Source: Polaromonas vacuolata (GTDB taxonomy: Bacteria; Pseudomonadota; Gammaproteobacteria; Burkholderiales; Burkholderiaceae_C). Taken from it: DNA of 64,000 bases. The stretch spans positions 1,224,001 to 1,288,000 of the forward strand of contig NZ_CP051461.1 of assembly GCF_012584515.1 (NCBI RefSeq). Reading direction: 5' to 3'. Shown here piece by piece: positions 25,969 through 34,486 of this stretch (position 1 is its first letter; each line of letters begins with the position of its first letter). Below the pieces are notes generated by a model. The model did not search any database. It was given only the letters and a program-made list of their open reading frames with translations, and was not told where the DNA came from. Made by a program: the position numbers and the translations under genes.

Positions 25969-27008
25969 GGTTGCACCAACACGCTGTGCGGCACGCGGCC
26001 GACGGCTACGGTGCGAATCGCTTTGGAGGTAACGGTGTCGACAATCGTCATATCGTCAGACAATCCATTGAGCACATAGAGTATTTTTCCGTCCGGGTGA
26101 ACCGCCAAGCCCCAAGCCCGTTTGCCGACCAAAATAGTGTTGCGCACTTTGTGTGTGGCACTGTCGACTTCCGCCACATGATTGGCCCGACCCAGACTGA
26201 TCCAAACGGTTTTGCCGTCAGGGCTGAGCGCCATGCCAACTGGTGTGATGTCGCTCGCACGCATGCCTTTGATACTGAAGTCCAGCGTGTCTTTGAGTTT
26301 GTTGTCTGCGGTACTAAGTACACTTACGTTTGAACTCAGCTCGTTACTCACCCATAGCTCTTTGCTGTCAGCGCTGAGCATAAAGCGGCGCGGCCTTTTG
26401 CCCACACGGATGTTGCTGGTGATGCTGCGCTTAGTCAGGTCAATCCAGTGAACTGCGTTGGCAGCTTCTGAGGTCACATAGGCACTCTTGCCGTCTGGCA
26501 TGACCAAAATACCTTCTGGCTCGCCACCGGTTTTAACCTCGAATAACTTGGCTTTGGTTTTTAGGTCGTAAGCGCTCATGGCGCTGTCGTCTTCAGTCGT
26601 GAGGTAGGCGGTTTTGCCGTCTGGACTGAAGTCGAAAATCTCAGGACTATCGCCAACTGCAATAGTGCCGGTCATTTTCGCGCTAGCCACATCAACAATG
26701 CCGATTTGGTTGCTCTCGCCGCAAGCTACGTAAATTAAGTGGTGGTCTTGGCTAAAGCGCATGTGACGCGGTCGTTTGCAAACTTCGATCGCTGCTAAGC
26801 GTTGGCCTTGCGTGTCAAAAACTTGAATGCGGTTGTCTTTTTCCACCGACACATAAACCCGGTTGGCAACCGGCGCTGCATGCGCTGCGCTAAGGCTTGC
26901 TGAGAGGGCTGCGGTTAGCAACAGGCCCAGCCAGGACACAGAAAACGGTGGACGAGGTGAAGATGTCTTTAACTCGGCTTGAGGCAAATAATTCATGAAT
27001 GTTTCCAT
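25965..27008 (-). CDS. YVTN-type beta-propeller protein of PQQ system
   Basis: Secreted beta-propeller of 347 residues. A signal peptide (LGLLLTAALSASLSAAHAA) is followed by about seven repeats of the YVTN type, for example VYVSVEKDNRIQVFD, LIYVACGESNQIGIVD, AYLTTEDDSAMSAYD and LYVLNGLSDDMTIVD. Propellers of this kind accompany the PQQ/ABC modules and are thought to bind or chaperone in the periplasm. It is the first gene of the minus-strand operon propeller-binding protein-permease. It is divergent from the ATPase gene, with 221 bp of shared upstream DNA. Confidence 0.88.
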   Translation of the reverse strand: METFMNYLPQAELKTSSPRPPFSVSWLGLLLTAALSASLSAAHAAPVANRVYVSVEKDNRIQVFDTQGQRLAAIEVCKRPRHMRFSQDHHLIYVACGESNQIGIVDVASAKMTGTIAVGDSPEIFDFSPDGKTAYLTTEDDSAMSAYDLKTKAKLFEVKTGGEPEGILVMPDGKSAYVTSEAANAVHWIDLTKRSITSNIRVGKRPRRFMLSADSKELWVSNELSSNVSVLSTADNKLKDTLDFSIKGMRASDITPVGMALSPDGKTVWISLGRANHVAEVDSATHKVRNTILVGKRAWGLAVHPDGKILYVLNGLSDDMTIVDTVTSKAIRTVAVGRVPHSVLVQP

Positions 27009-27229
27009 CTTCTTTTGTTGAAACTGAGGAGTAAAACTTAATCCAGCAACGGTTAAAACAGTCGCTTGCAGGATGCAAAGATTCGGTGGATTTATGCGGG
27101 CAATAATGGCTTACAGATAGCGCCAATATTTTCTGCTGGCCTAGCGTTACTGCCTCGCCATCAAGCTACATTATGTCTTTTGATTGCGGCTTGTAATCAC
27201 TCGATCAATGCTTGTTTAAACTGGGCGCT

Positions 27230-27982
27230 ATGTCTTTACCCAACACCTCTAATTCGCTTAGTCAGCAGCCCTTACTCAAGGTCATTGCGTTGCATAAATC
27301 TTATGCTGGTAAACCAGCACTTGCCGGTGTGAGTTTGCAACTTTTCTCCGGCGAGATGCTGGCACTGCTAGGTCAAAATGGATCGGGGAAATCAACTCTG
27401 ATGCAGCTTTTGACTGGCCTGTTTAGTCCCGACAGCGGCAGTATTGAAGTGCTGGGTCACAACATACTGAGCCACGCCAGCCAAGCGCTTTCTGGGCTGG
27501 GTGTGGTGTTCCAGCAAACTGCACTCGATCTCGATTTGTCCGTGCAAGCGAATTTGCTTTTTCACACCGACTTGCACGGACTGCCGCGCAAGTTAGCCAA
27601 GCAGCGTATCGCGCAAGGTCTTGGTCTTTTTGATTTGGCTGAGCAAGCTGGCGCTGTGGTGCGCTCTTTGTCGGGCGGCACGCGGCGCAAGATAGAACTG
27701 GTGCGCGCAGTGTTGCACCGTCCACGTGTTTTGCTGATGGATGAAGCCACCGTAGGCCTTGACCCCGGCTCACGTCAGCAAATGCTAAAAGCCGTCAAAA
27801 CATTGGCAAAGGACAGCCAAGTGGCAGTGCTTTGGGCGACTCACTTGATGGAGGAAATCGAGCTGGCTGATAGGGTGCTTTTTCTCAAAGCCGGGCAGGT
27901 GTTGTTTGATGGCGGTGTTGATGATTTCAAAACGCAAGAACTCGGCCGTGATTACATCAATAATCCCAGCGCCAAAGCATAA
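27230..27982 (+). CDS. ABC transporter ATP-binding protein (PQQ-linked, PedA-like)
   Basis: ATPase subunit of 250 residues with Walker A GQNGSGKST, signature LSGGTRRK, Walker B VLLMDEATVGLD and the switch His in WATHLMEE. It pairs with the ABC-2 permease on the opposite strand. ATG 27230 (MSLPNTS) is preferred over an in-frame TTG at 27212. The TonB receptor follows 33 bp downstream, so ATPase and receptor are probably co-expressed. Confidence 0.9.
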   Translation: MSLPNTSNSLSQQPLLKVIALHKSYAGKPALAGVSLQLFSGEMLALLGQNGSGKSTLMQLLTGLFSPDSGSIEVLGHNILSHASQALSGLGVVFQQTALDLDLSVQANLLFHTDLHGLPRKLAKQRIAQGLGLFDLAEQAGAVVRSLSGGTRRKIELVRAVLHRPRVLLMDEATVGLDPGSRQQMLKAVKTLAKDSQVAVLWATHLMEEIELADRVLFLKAGQVLFDGGVDDFKTQELGRDYINNPSAKA

Positions 27983-28015
27983 GCATTTCATTTTTTAATT
28001 GACGCTAGACCTTTC

Positions 28016-30283
28016 ATGAACCCTTCAAAATCGTTGCTTCAGATTGCATTGGCGCTTGCCTTCAGCGGAGGCTGGCAGGGTCTAGTCCATGCCCAAGTTC
28101 AAGATGTGATTAAACCGCTTAGTCTTTCGGCGGTGGACGTCATTGGTACGGTTCTGCTGCCCGGCATAGGCACGCCGCTGCGCGATGTGCCGGCCAATGT
28201 TCAAGTGCTATCGGCCCAAGATATGGCGCTGCAAAGGCAGACTAATCTGGTTGAATTTATCGAACAAAATCCTGGCAGCATCAGCGTCAATTCAGCCCAA
28301 GGCAATCCCTTTCAGCCAGACATCAGCTTTCGCGGTTTTACTGCGTCACCACTTTTAGGTTTGCCGCAAGGCTTATCAGTCTTTCAAGATGGCGTTCGGA
28401 TTAACGAGGCTTTTGGTGACAGCGTTAATTGGGATTTACTGCCGCAGTCGGCTATTTCTAGCTTGCAATTAATTCCGGGATCGAACCCTGTGTTTGGCCT
28501 GAACACCTTAGGCGGTGCGCTGGCAATACACACTAAAAGCGGCCGCGAAAATCCGGGCGGTTCGCTTGAATTGTCTACTGGCTCGTTTGGCCGAAAAATT
28601 TTTACGCTTGAACAAGGCGGCACCAGTGGACCGCTAGACTATTTTTTTACTGCCAACCGATTTGATGACAATGGCTGGGCTGAGCACAATCCGAGTCGGG
28701 TACGGCAGGTTTTTGGCAAGGTTGGCTATAAAACTAGCGTCACCGATATTGACCTTAGTCTGACTGCTGCAGACAACACTTTGCAGGGCACGCAAACCTT
28801 GCCGCTGTCGTTTGCTAATGATGTGCGTAAAGCCTATACCTATCCAGACAGCAGCCACAACCAACTTGGATTTTTAAACTTAAAAGGCAGCCACTACTAC
28901 AGCGATAACGTTTTGGTTGGCGGCAACCTTTATTACAGAAAATATAAAAATCAAGGAATCAGCAGCAACATCAACAACAACTTTGGTCAGATCGATGTCG
29001 GAACTGGTCTTGCTGACAGCACACAGGCCAACAACGCCCGCGCAGCGATTGATCAGACCGGGTATGGCGTGGGTTTGCAAATGACGCTGCTAGATAATTT
29101 CGCTGGTAAAGCGAACCAGTTTGTGCTGGGTGCAAGTAGTGATTTTGGTCGGGCTCGTTTTAGCCAAGATAGTCAAAGTGCGCAATTTACAAGCGACCGC
29201 GGCACGCAGGCCACGAGTGACTATGTAGAAGCCACGAACGCCACAACGCACAACCGTTATGACGGTTTATTTTTTGCCGATACCTGGTCGGTCAGCGAGC
29301 AATGGACACTCACCGGATCGGGTCGTTACAACCGCGCTTTTGTCCAGATTGCTGATCAAACGGGTAACGCCCCCAAGCTCAATAGTGAGCACCGGTTTTC
29401 TCGGTTTAATCCCGCCTTAGGCGTGAACTTCAATCCCACGCCTAGGCTGACAACCTATGCCAATTACAGCGAAGGCATGCGCGCACCTACGCCAATCGAG
29501 TTGACCTGTGCAGACCCAGATGCGCCGTGCAAGCTACCGAATAACTTTCTGGCTGATCCACCTTTGAAGATGGTAGTTTCACGCACCATTGAGGCGGGTG
29601 CGCGCGGCAAAATCGGGGCGGCTTCGCAGTGGAGCGCGGCGATTTACAACACGGACTTACAAGACGATATTGCCTTCATCAATAGCAGTGGCACTGCAAC
29701 CAATGCAGGCTATTTTCAAAACGTCGGTAAGTCGCGTCGCCAAGGTCTGGAGTTATCGGCTGCTAGCCGTTTTGGCGCCTTGGCGCTGTCGGCAAATTAC
29801 AGCTTTATCAATGCGACTTATGAGTCAGATTTTACTGAACTTAGCCCAAATAATTCAACTGCTAATGCCAACGGTGCGGTACAGGTAAATGCGGGTAACC
29901 GAATCCCCGGCATACCTAAACAAACGCTTAAATTTCGGTTGGATTACGCGGCCACTAACCATTGGTCAGTAGGCGGAAATGTGGTTTTAAACAGCGCAAT
30001 TTTTGCCCGTGGCGACGAGAACAATCTCGATGCGCGAGGCAAGATTGCTGGCTATGCAGTGGTCAATCTCGATAGCCGTTACAAGGTGAGTCCAAAGTTA
30101 GAGTTTTTTGGCCGAATTAACAACGCTTTGGGCAAGCAATATTCGAATTTTGGCGTGTTGGGGCAAAATTATTTCACCGGCGCAAACCGCAGTTTTGATG
30201 GCAATAACCCCAGTGTCGAGCAGTTCCGCGCTTATGCGGCACCACGCGGTCTATGGGTCGGCGTGCGCACCAGTTGGCTCTAG
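28016..30283 (+). CDS. TonB-dependent outer-membrane receptor
   Basis: Gated outer-membrane porin of 755 residues for energy-driven uptake of a scarce ligand. A signal peptide ends near LVHAQ (about residue 26). The plug domain follows (DVPANVQVLSAQDM, ISFRGFTASP, LQLIPGSNPVFGLNTLGGAL), then a 22-strand-barrel-sized region (from about residue 180) ending in SWL. A clear TonB box is not obvious to me. Its place between the PQQ-linked ATPase and the alcohol dehydrogenase suggests uptake of PQQ, a lanthanide chelate or a substrate, as inference. It could equally be a siderophore receptor. Confidence 0.92.
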   Translation: MNPSKSLLQIALALAFSGGWQGLVHAQVQDVIKPLSLSAVDVIGTVLLPGIGTPLRDVPANVQVLSAQDMALQRQTNLVEFIEQNPGSISVNSAQGNPFQPDISFRGFTASPLLGLPQGLSVFQDGVRINEAFGDSVNWDLLPQSAISSLQLIPGSNPVFGLNTLGGALAIHTKSGRENPGGSLELSTGSFGRKIFTLEQGGTSGPLDYFFTANRFDDNGWAEHNPSRVRQVFGKVGYKTSVTDIDLSLTAADNTLQGTQTLPLSFANDVRKAYTYPDSSHNQLGFLNLKGSHYYSDNVLVGGNLYYRKYKNQGISSNINNNFGQIDVGTGLADSTQANNARAAIDQTGYGVGLQMTLLDNFAGKANQFVLGASSDFGRARFSQDSQSAQFTSDRGTQATSDYVEATNATTHNRYDGLFFADTWSVSEQWTLTGSGRYNRAFVQIADQTGNAPKLNSEHRFSRFNPALGVNFNPTPRLTTYANYSEGMRAPTPIELTCADPDAPCKLPNNFLADPPLKMVVSRTIEAGARGKIGAASQWSAAIYNTDLQDDIAFINSSGTATNAGYFQNVGKSRRQGLELSAASRFGALALSANYSFINATYESDFTELSPNNSTANANGAVQVNAGNRIPGIPKQTLKFRLDYAATNHWSVGGNVVLNSAIFARGDENNLDARGKIAGYAVVNLDSRYKVSPKLEFFGRINNALGKQYSNFGVLGQNYFTGANRSFDGNNPSVEQFRAYAAPRGLWVGVRTSWL

Positions 30284-30374
30284 GGCAGGGCGCTTGCATC
30301 ACGACAGGATATTTCCTTACGTCAGCCTTCAACGCACGAGAGAACAATGAAATTTCTTTATAGCAAAGGAGTAG

Positions 30375-30824
30375 ATGATGAAAAAAATGACTTTGATTTC
30401 GACCCTGTCCGTGTTGGCTCTGACGTTTAGCAGCGTTGCCTTTGCCAAACCTGACGGTAATAAAGGTAATGGCAATGGGCGCGATGGTGGTGGTTACGAG
30501 CAACGCGACCAACGCGGACATGGCGATGATGGCTATAAAAAGCAAAAACGCGAAAAATACGACAAGCACGATCGCAAGTACGACGACGACCGGTACGAGG
30601 CAAGAGAGCATCACGACCGTGGACGCGGCGCCGGTCCCGAGCATGGTTTTTACAAAGGCGATCGTCTGCCATACCTATACCGTAGCAATATCTATGTTGT
30701 TAACGATTGGCGGGGTCACCGCTTGAGTCCTCCGCCACGTGGCTACCATTGGGTTCAGACTGGCGGTGACTATGTGCTAGCCGCTGTGGCTACCGGAATC
30801 ATCTTGCAGATTTTGCTGAACTGA
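30375..30824 (+). CDS. RcnB-like periplasmic protein, Asp/His/Lys-rich
   Basis: Secreted protein of 149 residues. A signal peptide ends at VAFA (about residue 24). A charged low-complexity part follows (residues 25-95), with clusters such as DKHDRKYDDDRYE that could bind metal. The C-terminal RcnB-type domain reads GDRLPYLYR...PPPRGYHWVQTGGDYVLAAVATGIILQ (in parts). RcnB in E. coli works in nickel/cobalt homeostasis. In this locus a role with another metal, such as a lanthanide, is possible but unproven. GGAG precedes the first ATG. Confidence 0.82.
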   Translation: MMKKMTLISTLSVLALTFSSVAFAKPDGNKGNGNGRDGGGYEQRDQRGHGDDGYKKQKREKYDKHDRKYDDDRYEAREHHDRGRGAGPEHGFYKGDRLPYLYRSNIYVVNDWRGHRLSPPPRGYHWVQTGGDYVLAAVATGIILQILLN

Positions 30825-30868
30825 TCGATCAAAACTCGATTAAAAAACTGCTTGAAGCAAAAACAAAA

Positions 30869-30895
30869 AATCCGCACTTGTGCGGATTTTTTTTG
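30869..30895. terminator. Rho-independent terminator, bidirectional
   Basis: AATCCGCA-CTTG-TGCGGATT followed by a run of T, with A-run on the other side. It lies between the convergent RcnB-like gene and the cytochrome gene. Confidence 0.9.
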
Positions 30896-30991
30896 CAATG
30901 GGCATAGTCATAAAAAATTTATGATGCCAAGAACGGAGTGTCTTAGATTGTTGCTAAGTCTTACCGATTTGTGGGGAAATTTCGGGGGAAA

Positions 30992-31588
30992 TTAACGCAA
31001 GCTTGTGATGTAATGACCGAGATTGATGATATCTTCATCACTCAAAGTTTGTGAAACGCTAGTCATATTGCCAGCATCATTGTGTCTGGTACGAGTTTTG
31101 AATGCGTGTAATTGCGCAACTATATAGTCGTAATTTTGTCCCGCAACTTTCGGGATTTCATTTTGGCCAGCGAAACCGCCGAGGTGGCACATTGCGCACA
31201 GCGTTTCTTCGGATTTGGCCTTGCCTAATTGAATCCTGCCCGGGTCAGCTTTAAACGTTGATGGTTTCGCTGGTTGGGCTTCAAAGTAAGTACCGATATT
31301 AATCATGTCTTCGCGGCTTAATGGGGCTGCCATTGCGCTCATGATGGGATTGGTGCGGCGTCCACTCTGGTAGTCCTTGAGTTGAACGTAAATGTAGCGC
31401 CAGCTCTGACCCGCCAGATTTGGAATCTCAGCGCTGACCGAGTTGCCAGTTGCACCATGGCAGGCAGCACAAGCTTGAGCCTTAACACGGCCGGCATCTA
31501 TGTCCTGCGCGGATGCGCTCATTTGCAATCCCAGCAATGCGCCAAAGACCAGAGCTGGCACTGAAAATAGTTTGGATGTGAAATTCAT
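30992..31588 (-). CDS. Diheme c-type cytochrome (c4-like)
   Basis: Periplasmic electron carrier of 198 residues. A signal peptide (FGALLGLQMSASAQ) is followed by two heme-binding sites, CAACHG (about residues 37-42) and CAMCHLGG (about 130), each with a downstream Met-containing segment that could be the axial ligand (NPIMSAM, GNMTSV). This is the two-domain layout of cytochrome c4. It lies 86 bp downstream of the PQQ dehydrogenase on the same strand, so it is the likely electron acceptor of that enzyme. Confidence 0.9.
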   Translation of the reverse strand: MNFTSKLFSVPALVFGALLGLQMSASAQDIDAGRVKAQACAACHGATGNSVSAEIPNLAGQSWRYIYVQLKDYQSGRRTNPIMSAMAAPLSREDMINIGTYFEAQPAKPSTFKADPGRIQLGKAKSEETLCAMCHLGGFAGQNEIPKVAGQNYDYIVAQLHAFKTRTRHNDAGNMTSVSQTLSDEDIINLGHYITSLR

Positions 31589-31674
31589 AATGATAAGTAT
31601 ACAAACGATTACCGCCCAGTGCTGGGCGGTAATCTGGGTTGTGATTGTCTATTTAGGCAATCAGCTAGGTGAAA

Positions 31675-33405
31675 TTACTTCTTCGGCAAAGCAAAAACTA
31701 CCATGGAGTTACCACGCTTGAAGTCAAGCTGGGTATTACCGCCGCAGCCCATGGCCACGTACTGACGGTCTTTTACAGAGTAAGAAACTGGCATTGCGTT
31801 GGCACCAGCGCCGCAGTTGTATTCCCACAAAAGTTTGCCAGTTTTGGCGTGCAGTGCGCGGATCAGGCCATTGCCCTCGCCGTAGAACACCAAGTCACCG
31901 GCGGTGGCCAATGCGCCACCAATCAATGGCTGCTGGGTGTCAAACTTCCAAGCCATTTTGCCGGTGTTGACATCCACTGCAGCCAGACGGCCCCACTGCT
32001 CTTCGCCTTCTACAACCTTAAACGCACCGCCTAGCCAAAGCTTACCATTTGGATATTTAGCCGCTTCAACGTGGTAAGTCATAGGCTGATGCAAATTCAT
32101 TGCATAGGCCAGGTTAAGTTTTGGGTTGTAGGCCATTGGCGACCATTCCACACCACCATTGGCGCCTGGCAACATGCGTGCGCCGGTTGCTGTTGGCAGA
32201 GCCCACATGTTTTCTTGCGGAATCATGGCTTCGGAGAAACGGATCAGCTCGCCATTGTCGCGGCGGTGAACATAGATGTGACCCGTCTTGCCGCCGTGCA
32301 TAACAGCTGGAACCATCTTGCCATTTTTGTCTTTTGCATCCAACAAAATCGGTGGGCTAACAGCATCCAGATCCCAGACATCGTGGGCGATGTACTGTGA
32401 GTGCCATTTGTATTTGCCAGTATCCAAGTCCACTGCGACCAGTGAGTCGGTATACAGGTTATCGCCCGGACGCTCGGCGCCGAAAAGATCGGGTGATGGG
32501 TTGCCAACGACAAAGAAGATGGTGCGTGTTTTCAGATCAACCGCAGGGTTCATCCAAACGCCGCCGCCCAGAGTCTGGAAGAAGTCGCTGTTACGGGCAA
32601 ATTGCGCTTTTTCTGCAGCAATATCGCGGTGCATGTCGCGACCGGTTGCATCTTTTTCTGCCCATACGCCTTCATGGCCTTTTTCAGGAATGGTGTAGAA
32701 GTTCCAGACTTCCTTGCCGGTGTTCGCATCAAAGGCTTTGACAAAGCCGCGAATGCCGTACTCGCCGCCGTTGGTGCCTATCAGGACTTTGCCATCGACA
32801 ACCGTTGGTGACATGGTTTCGCTGTAGCCTTTTTCAGGGTCAGCGATTTCGGTGTTCCACAGCACCTTGCCGGTCTTGGCGTCTAGTGCAATCATGCGGG
32901 CATCCAAGGTGCCCATGAACAGCTTGCCGCCTTCGATGGCGACGCCGCGATTGTTTGGCCCGCAGCAAAAAGTGGTAAAGATTCCCATCTTATGTTTGTA
33001 GTGCCAGTATTCCTTACCTGTTACCGCGTCAACTGCGTAGACATGGTTGTAGGCAGTCGTGAAATACATGATGCCGTCAACCACAATCGGCGCGGTCTCC
33101 ATAGACTCTTTGACTTCGGTTTGGAACGTGAACTCAGGACGCAGATTCTTGACGTTGGCCGCATTGATTTGAGCACCTGGATAAAAACGCGTTTGTGCGT
33201 AATCGCCATTGGTGTGCAACCAGTCAGCGCCTTGTTTACCGGCCGCAGTGAGCTGGGCTTGCGAAACGTTAGGTGCTTTTAAAATAGTTGCAGGGCCAAT
33301 ATTCATTGCCTTTTGGCCCTGAATTTCTTCTGCGCTTGCGGCTCCGGTTACTGCAAATACAGCAAGTACGATGCTTAGCTTTCGAATTGATTTCAAATTT
33401 TTCAT
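31675..33405 (-). CDS. PQQ-dependent alcohol dehydrogenase, lanthanide-type signature
   Basis: Periplasmic quinoprotein of 576 residues that oxidises methanol or ethanol-type alcohols. Start ATG 33405 (MKNLKSIRK) gives a signal peptide ending TGAASA; the frame stays open upstream to 33507. An eight-bladed propeller with tryptophan-docking repeats ([24 protein letters not shown]) is visible. Active-site features are the vicinal disulfide FCCGPNNRG, the metal-binding Glu in GGEYGIRG and the Asn in VGNPSPD. The catalytic Asp345 sits in HDVWDLDAV, with a second Asp two residues later (Asp347). That extra Asp is the known marker of XoxF/PedH-type lanthanide enzymes; calcium MxaF has Ala. No mxa genes or xoxJ are seen. 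Confidence 0.93.
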   Translation of the reverse strand: MKNLKSIRKLSIVLAVFAVTGAASAEEIQGQKAMNIGPATILKAPNVSQAQLTAAGKQGADWLHTNGDYAQTRFYPGAQINAANVKNLRPEFTFQTEVKESMETAPIVVDGIMYFTTAYNHVYAVDAVTGKEYWHYKHKMGIFTTFCCGPNNRGVAIEGGKLFMGTLDARMIALDAKTGKVLWNTEIADPEKGYSETMSPTVVDGKVLIGTNGGEYGIRGFVKAFDANTGKEVWNFYTIPEKGHEGVWAEKDATGRDMHRDIAAEKAQFARNSDFFQTLGGGVWMNPAVDLKTRTIFFVVGNPSPDLFGAERPGDNLYTDSLVAVDLDTGKYKWHSQYIAHDVWDLDAVSPPILLDAKDKNGKMVPAVMHGGKTGHIYVHRRDNGELIRFSEAMIPQENMWALPTATGARMLPGANGGVEWSPMAYNPKLNLAYAMNLHQPMTYHVEAAKYPNGKLWLGGAFKVVEGEEQWGRLAAVDVNTGKMAWKFDTQQPLIGGALATAGDLVFYGEGNGLIRALHAKTGKLLWEYNCGAGANAMPVSYSVKDRQYVAMGCGGNTQLDFKRGNSMVVFALPKK

Positions 33406-33576
33406 AATTAAATCCAGGCTGGCTTTGTTAGGTTGTTTTTCATGTATTTCCCCCTCGCGAGAAACTACTGCGACTATAACTACTAATTTGTTTTTAGAAT
33501 CACTCAAGTTAACTGTTTACACCTAGATAAATCACAGTTGAAGTGTGTTAAATTTTTAAGTAAGGAAAAATATTGA
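33406..33576. promoter_or_regulatory. Divergent promoter region, dehydrogenase / ankyrin gene
   Basis: This 171-bp region separates the starts of the PQQ dehydrogenase (minus) and the ankyrin protein (plus). It contains the palindrome AGTTAACT (33507-33514) and the inverted repeat AACTGT/ACAGTT (33511-33516 with 33534-33539), which may be binding sites for a shared regulator. The ankyrin gene has a good ribosome site (AAGGAAA). Confidence 0.4.
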
Positions 33577-34233
33577 ATGAAAAAAATTAATTGTTTGAAG
33601 TACTGTTTACTTAGCCTTGTAATCATCGCTAACTCAGCCGCTTTTGCGCAAAAAGGCATGGATCAGATCAACGTCAATGGTCAGTTCGTGATGGCGGCAC
33701 GCGCCGGTCAGGTCGACAGAGCAGGTGCCTTACTCGCCGAAGGTGCGAAAGTTAATTCGCGCGATCGCAATGGCGACACTCCGCTTAATATGGCCGCGAA
33801 TAAAGGAAACCTTGCGCTGGTTGAAATCTTGTTGAAAGCTAATGCGGATGTGAACCTTGGCAACATCGCTGGTGTCACGCCACTGATGAGTTCAGCCTAT
33901 AGCGTCAAACCTGAGATCATGCGTTTATTGCTGGCTGCCGGCGCTAAGCCAAATACATTTGACCGGGTTAAGAAAAATGCGGCGACTTACGCAGCAGGAA
34001 CCGGTTGCACAGATTGCTTAGTCCAACTGTTGGGCGCCGGTATTGATGTGAATGCAAAAATGGAAAATAACTTAACACTCTTGATGTGGGCTGCTGCCTA
34101 TGGCCACGAAAGTGCGGTTTCTTTGCTGCTGGCTAAAGGCGCTGACCGCAGTCCGCAAGACGGTCGCGGTAAAACTGCTGCTGATATGGCACGCGAAGAA
34201 AATCACCTCGCGGTTGTTCAGTTGTTGCAATAA
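33577..34233 (+). CDS. Secreted ankyrin-repeat protein
   Basis: Periplasmic protein of 218 residues with a signal peptide (LLSLVIIANSAAFAQ). About five ankyrin repeats follow from residue 35, such as NGDTPLNMAANKGNLALVEILLKANAD and GVTPLMSSAYSVKPEIMRLLLAAGA, quoted here in reduced form: TPLNMAANKG, TPLMSSAYSV, TLLMWAAAYGHES. It is a protein-binding scaffold. It is transcribed divergently from the PQQ dehydrogenase, so it may assist or be co-regulated with alcohol oxidation. That is inference. Confidence 0.88.
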   Translation: MKKINCLKYCLLSLVIIANSAAFAQKGMDQINVNGQFVMAARAGQVDRAGALLAEGAKVNSRDRNGDTPLNMAANKGNLALVEILLKANADVNLGNIAGVTPLMSSAYSVKPEIMRLLLAAGAKPNTFDRVKKNAATYAAGTGCTDCLVQLLGAGIDVNAKMENNLTLLMWAAAYGHESAVSLLLAKGADRSPQDGRGKTAADMAREENHLAVVQLLQ

Positions 34234-34330
34234 GCGCCAGTAAGTGTCAACAAGTAACAATTTAATATGAGAATTATTGGTTAAATTTATTACTATATTT
34301 TTTATACGATTTTTGACATTGTTTTGGCGA

Positions 34331-34361
34331 AAAAAAAACCGGATTTAAATCCGGTTTTTTT
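34331..34361. terminator. Rho-independent terminator
   Basis: A nearly perfect palindrome around AACCGGATTT-AAATCCGGTT, with A-run before and T-run after. It lies downstream of the ankyrin gene and can act in both directions, towards glnS as well. Confidence 0.88.
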
Positions 34362-34486
34362 ATGTCTAATTTTTTAATATAAATGGGATAACGGTTTTCA
34401 TATCAACGCAATTTATTTTGACTTTACTCACGATTTGTAAGTTTTTTTTGCGAATGATTACATACCTATCGTTATCCTTTCAAAGC

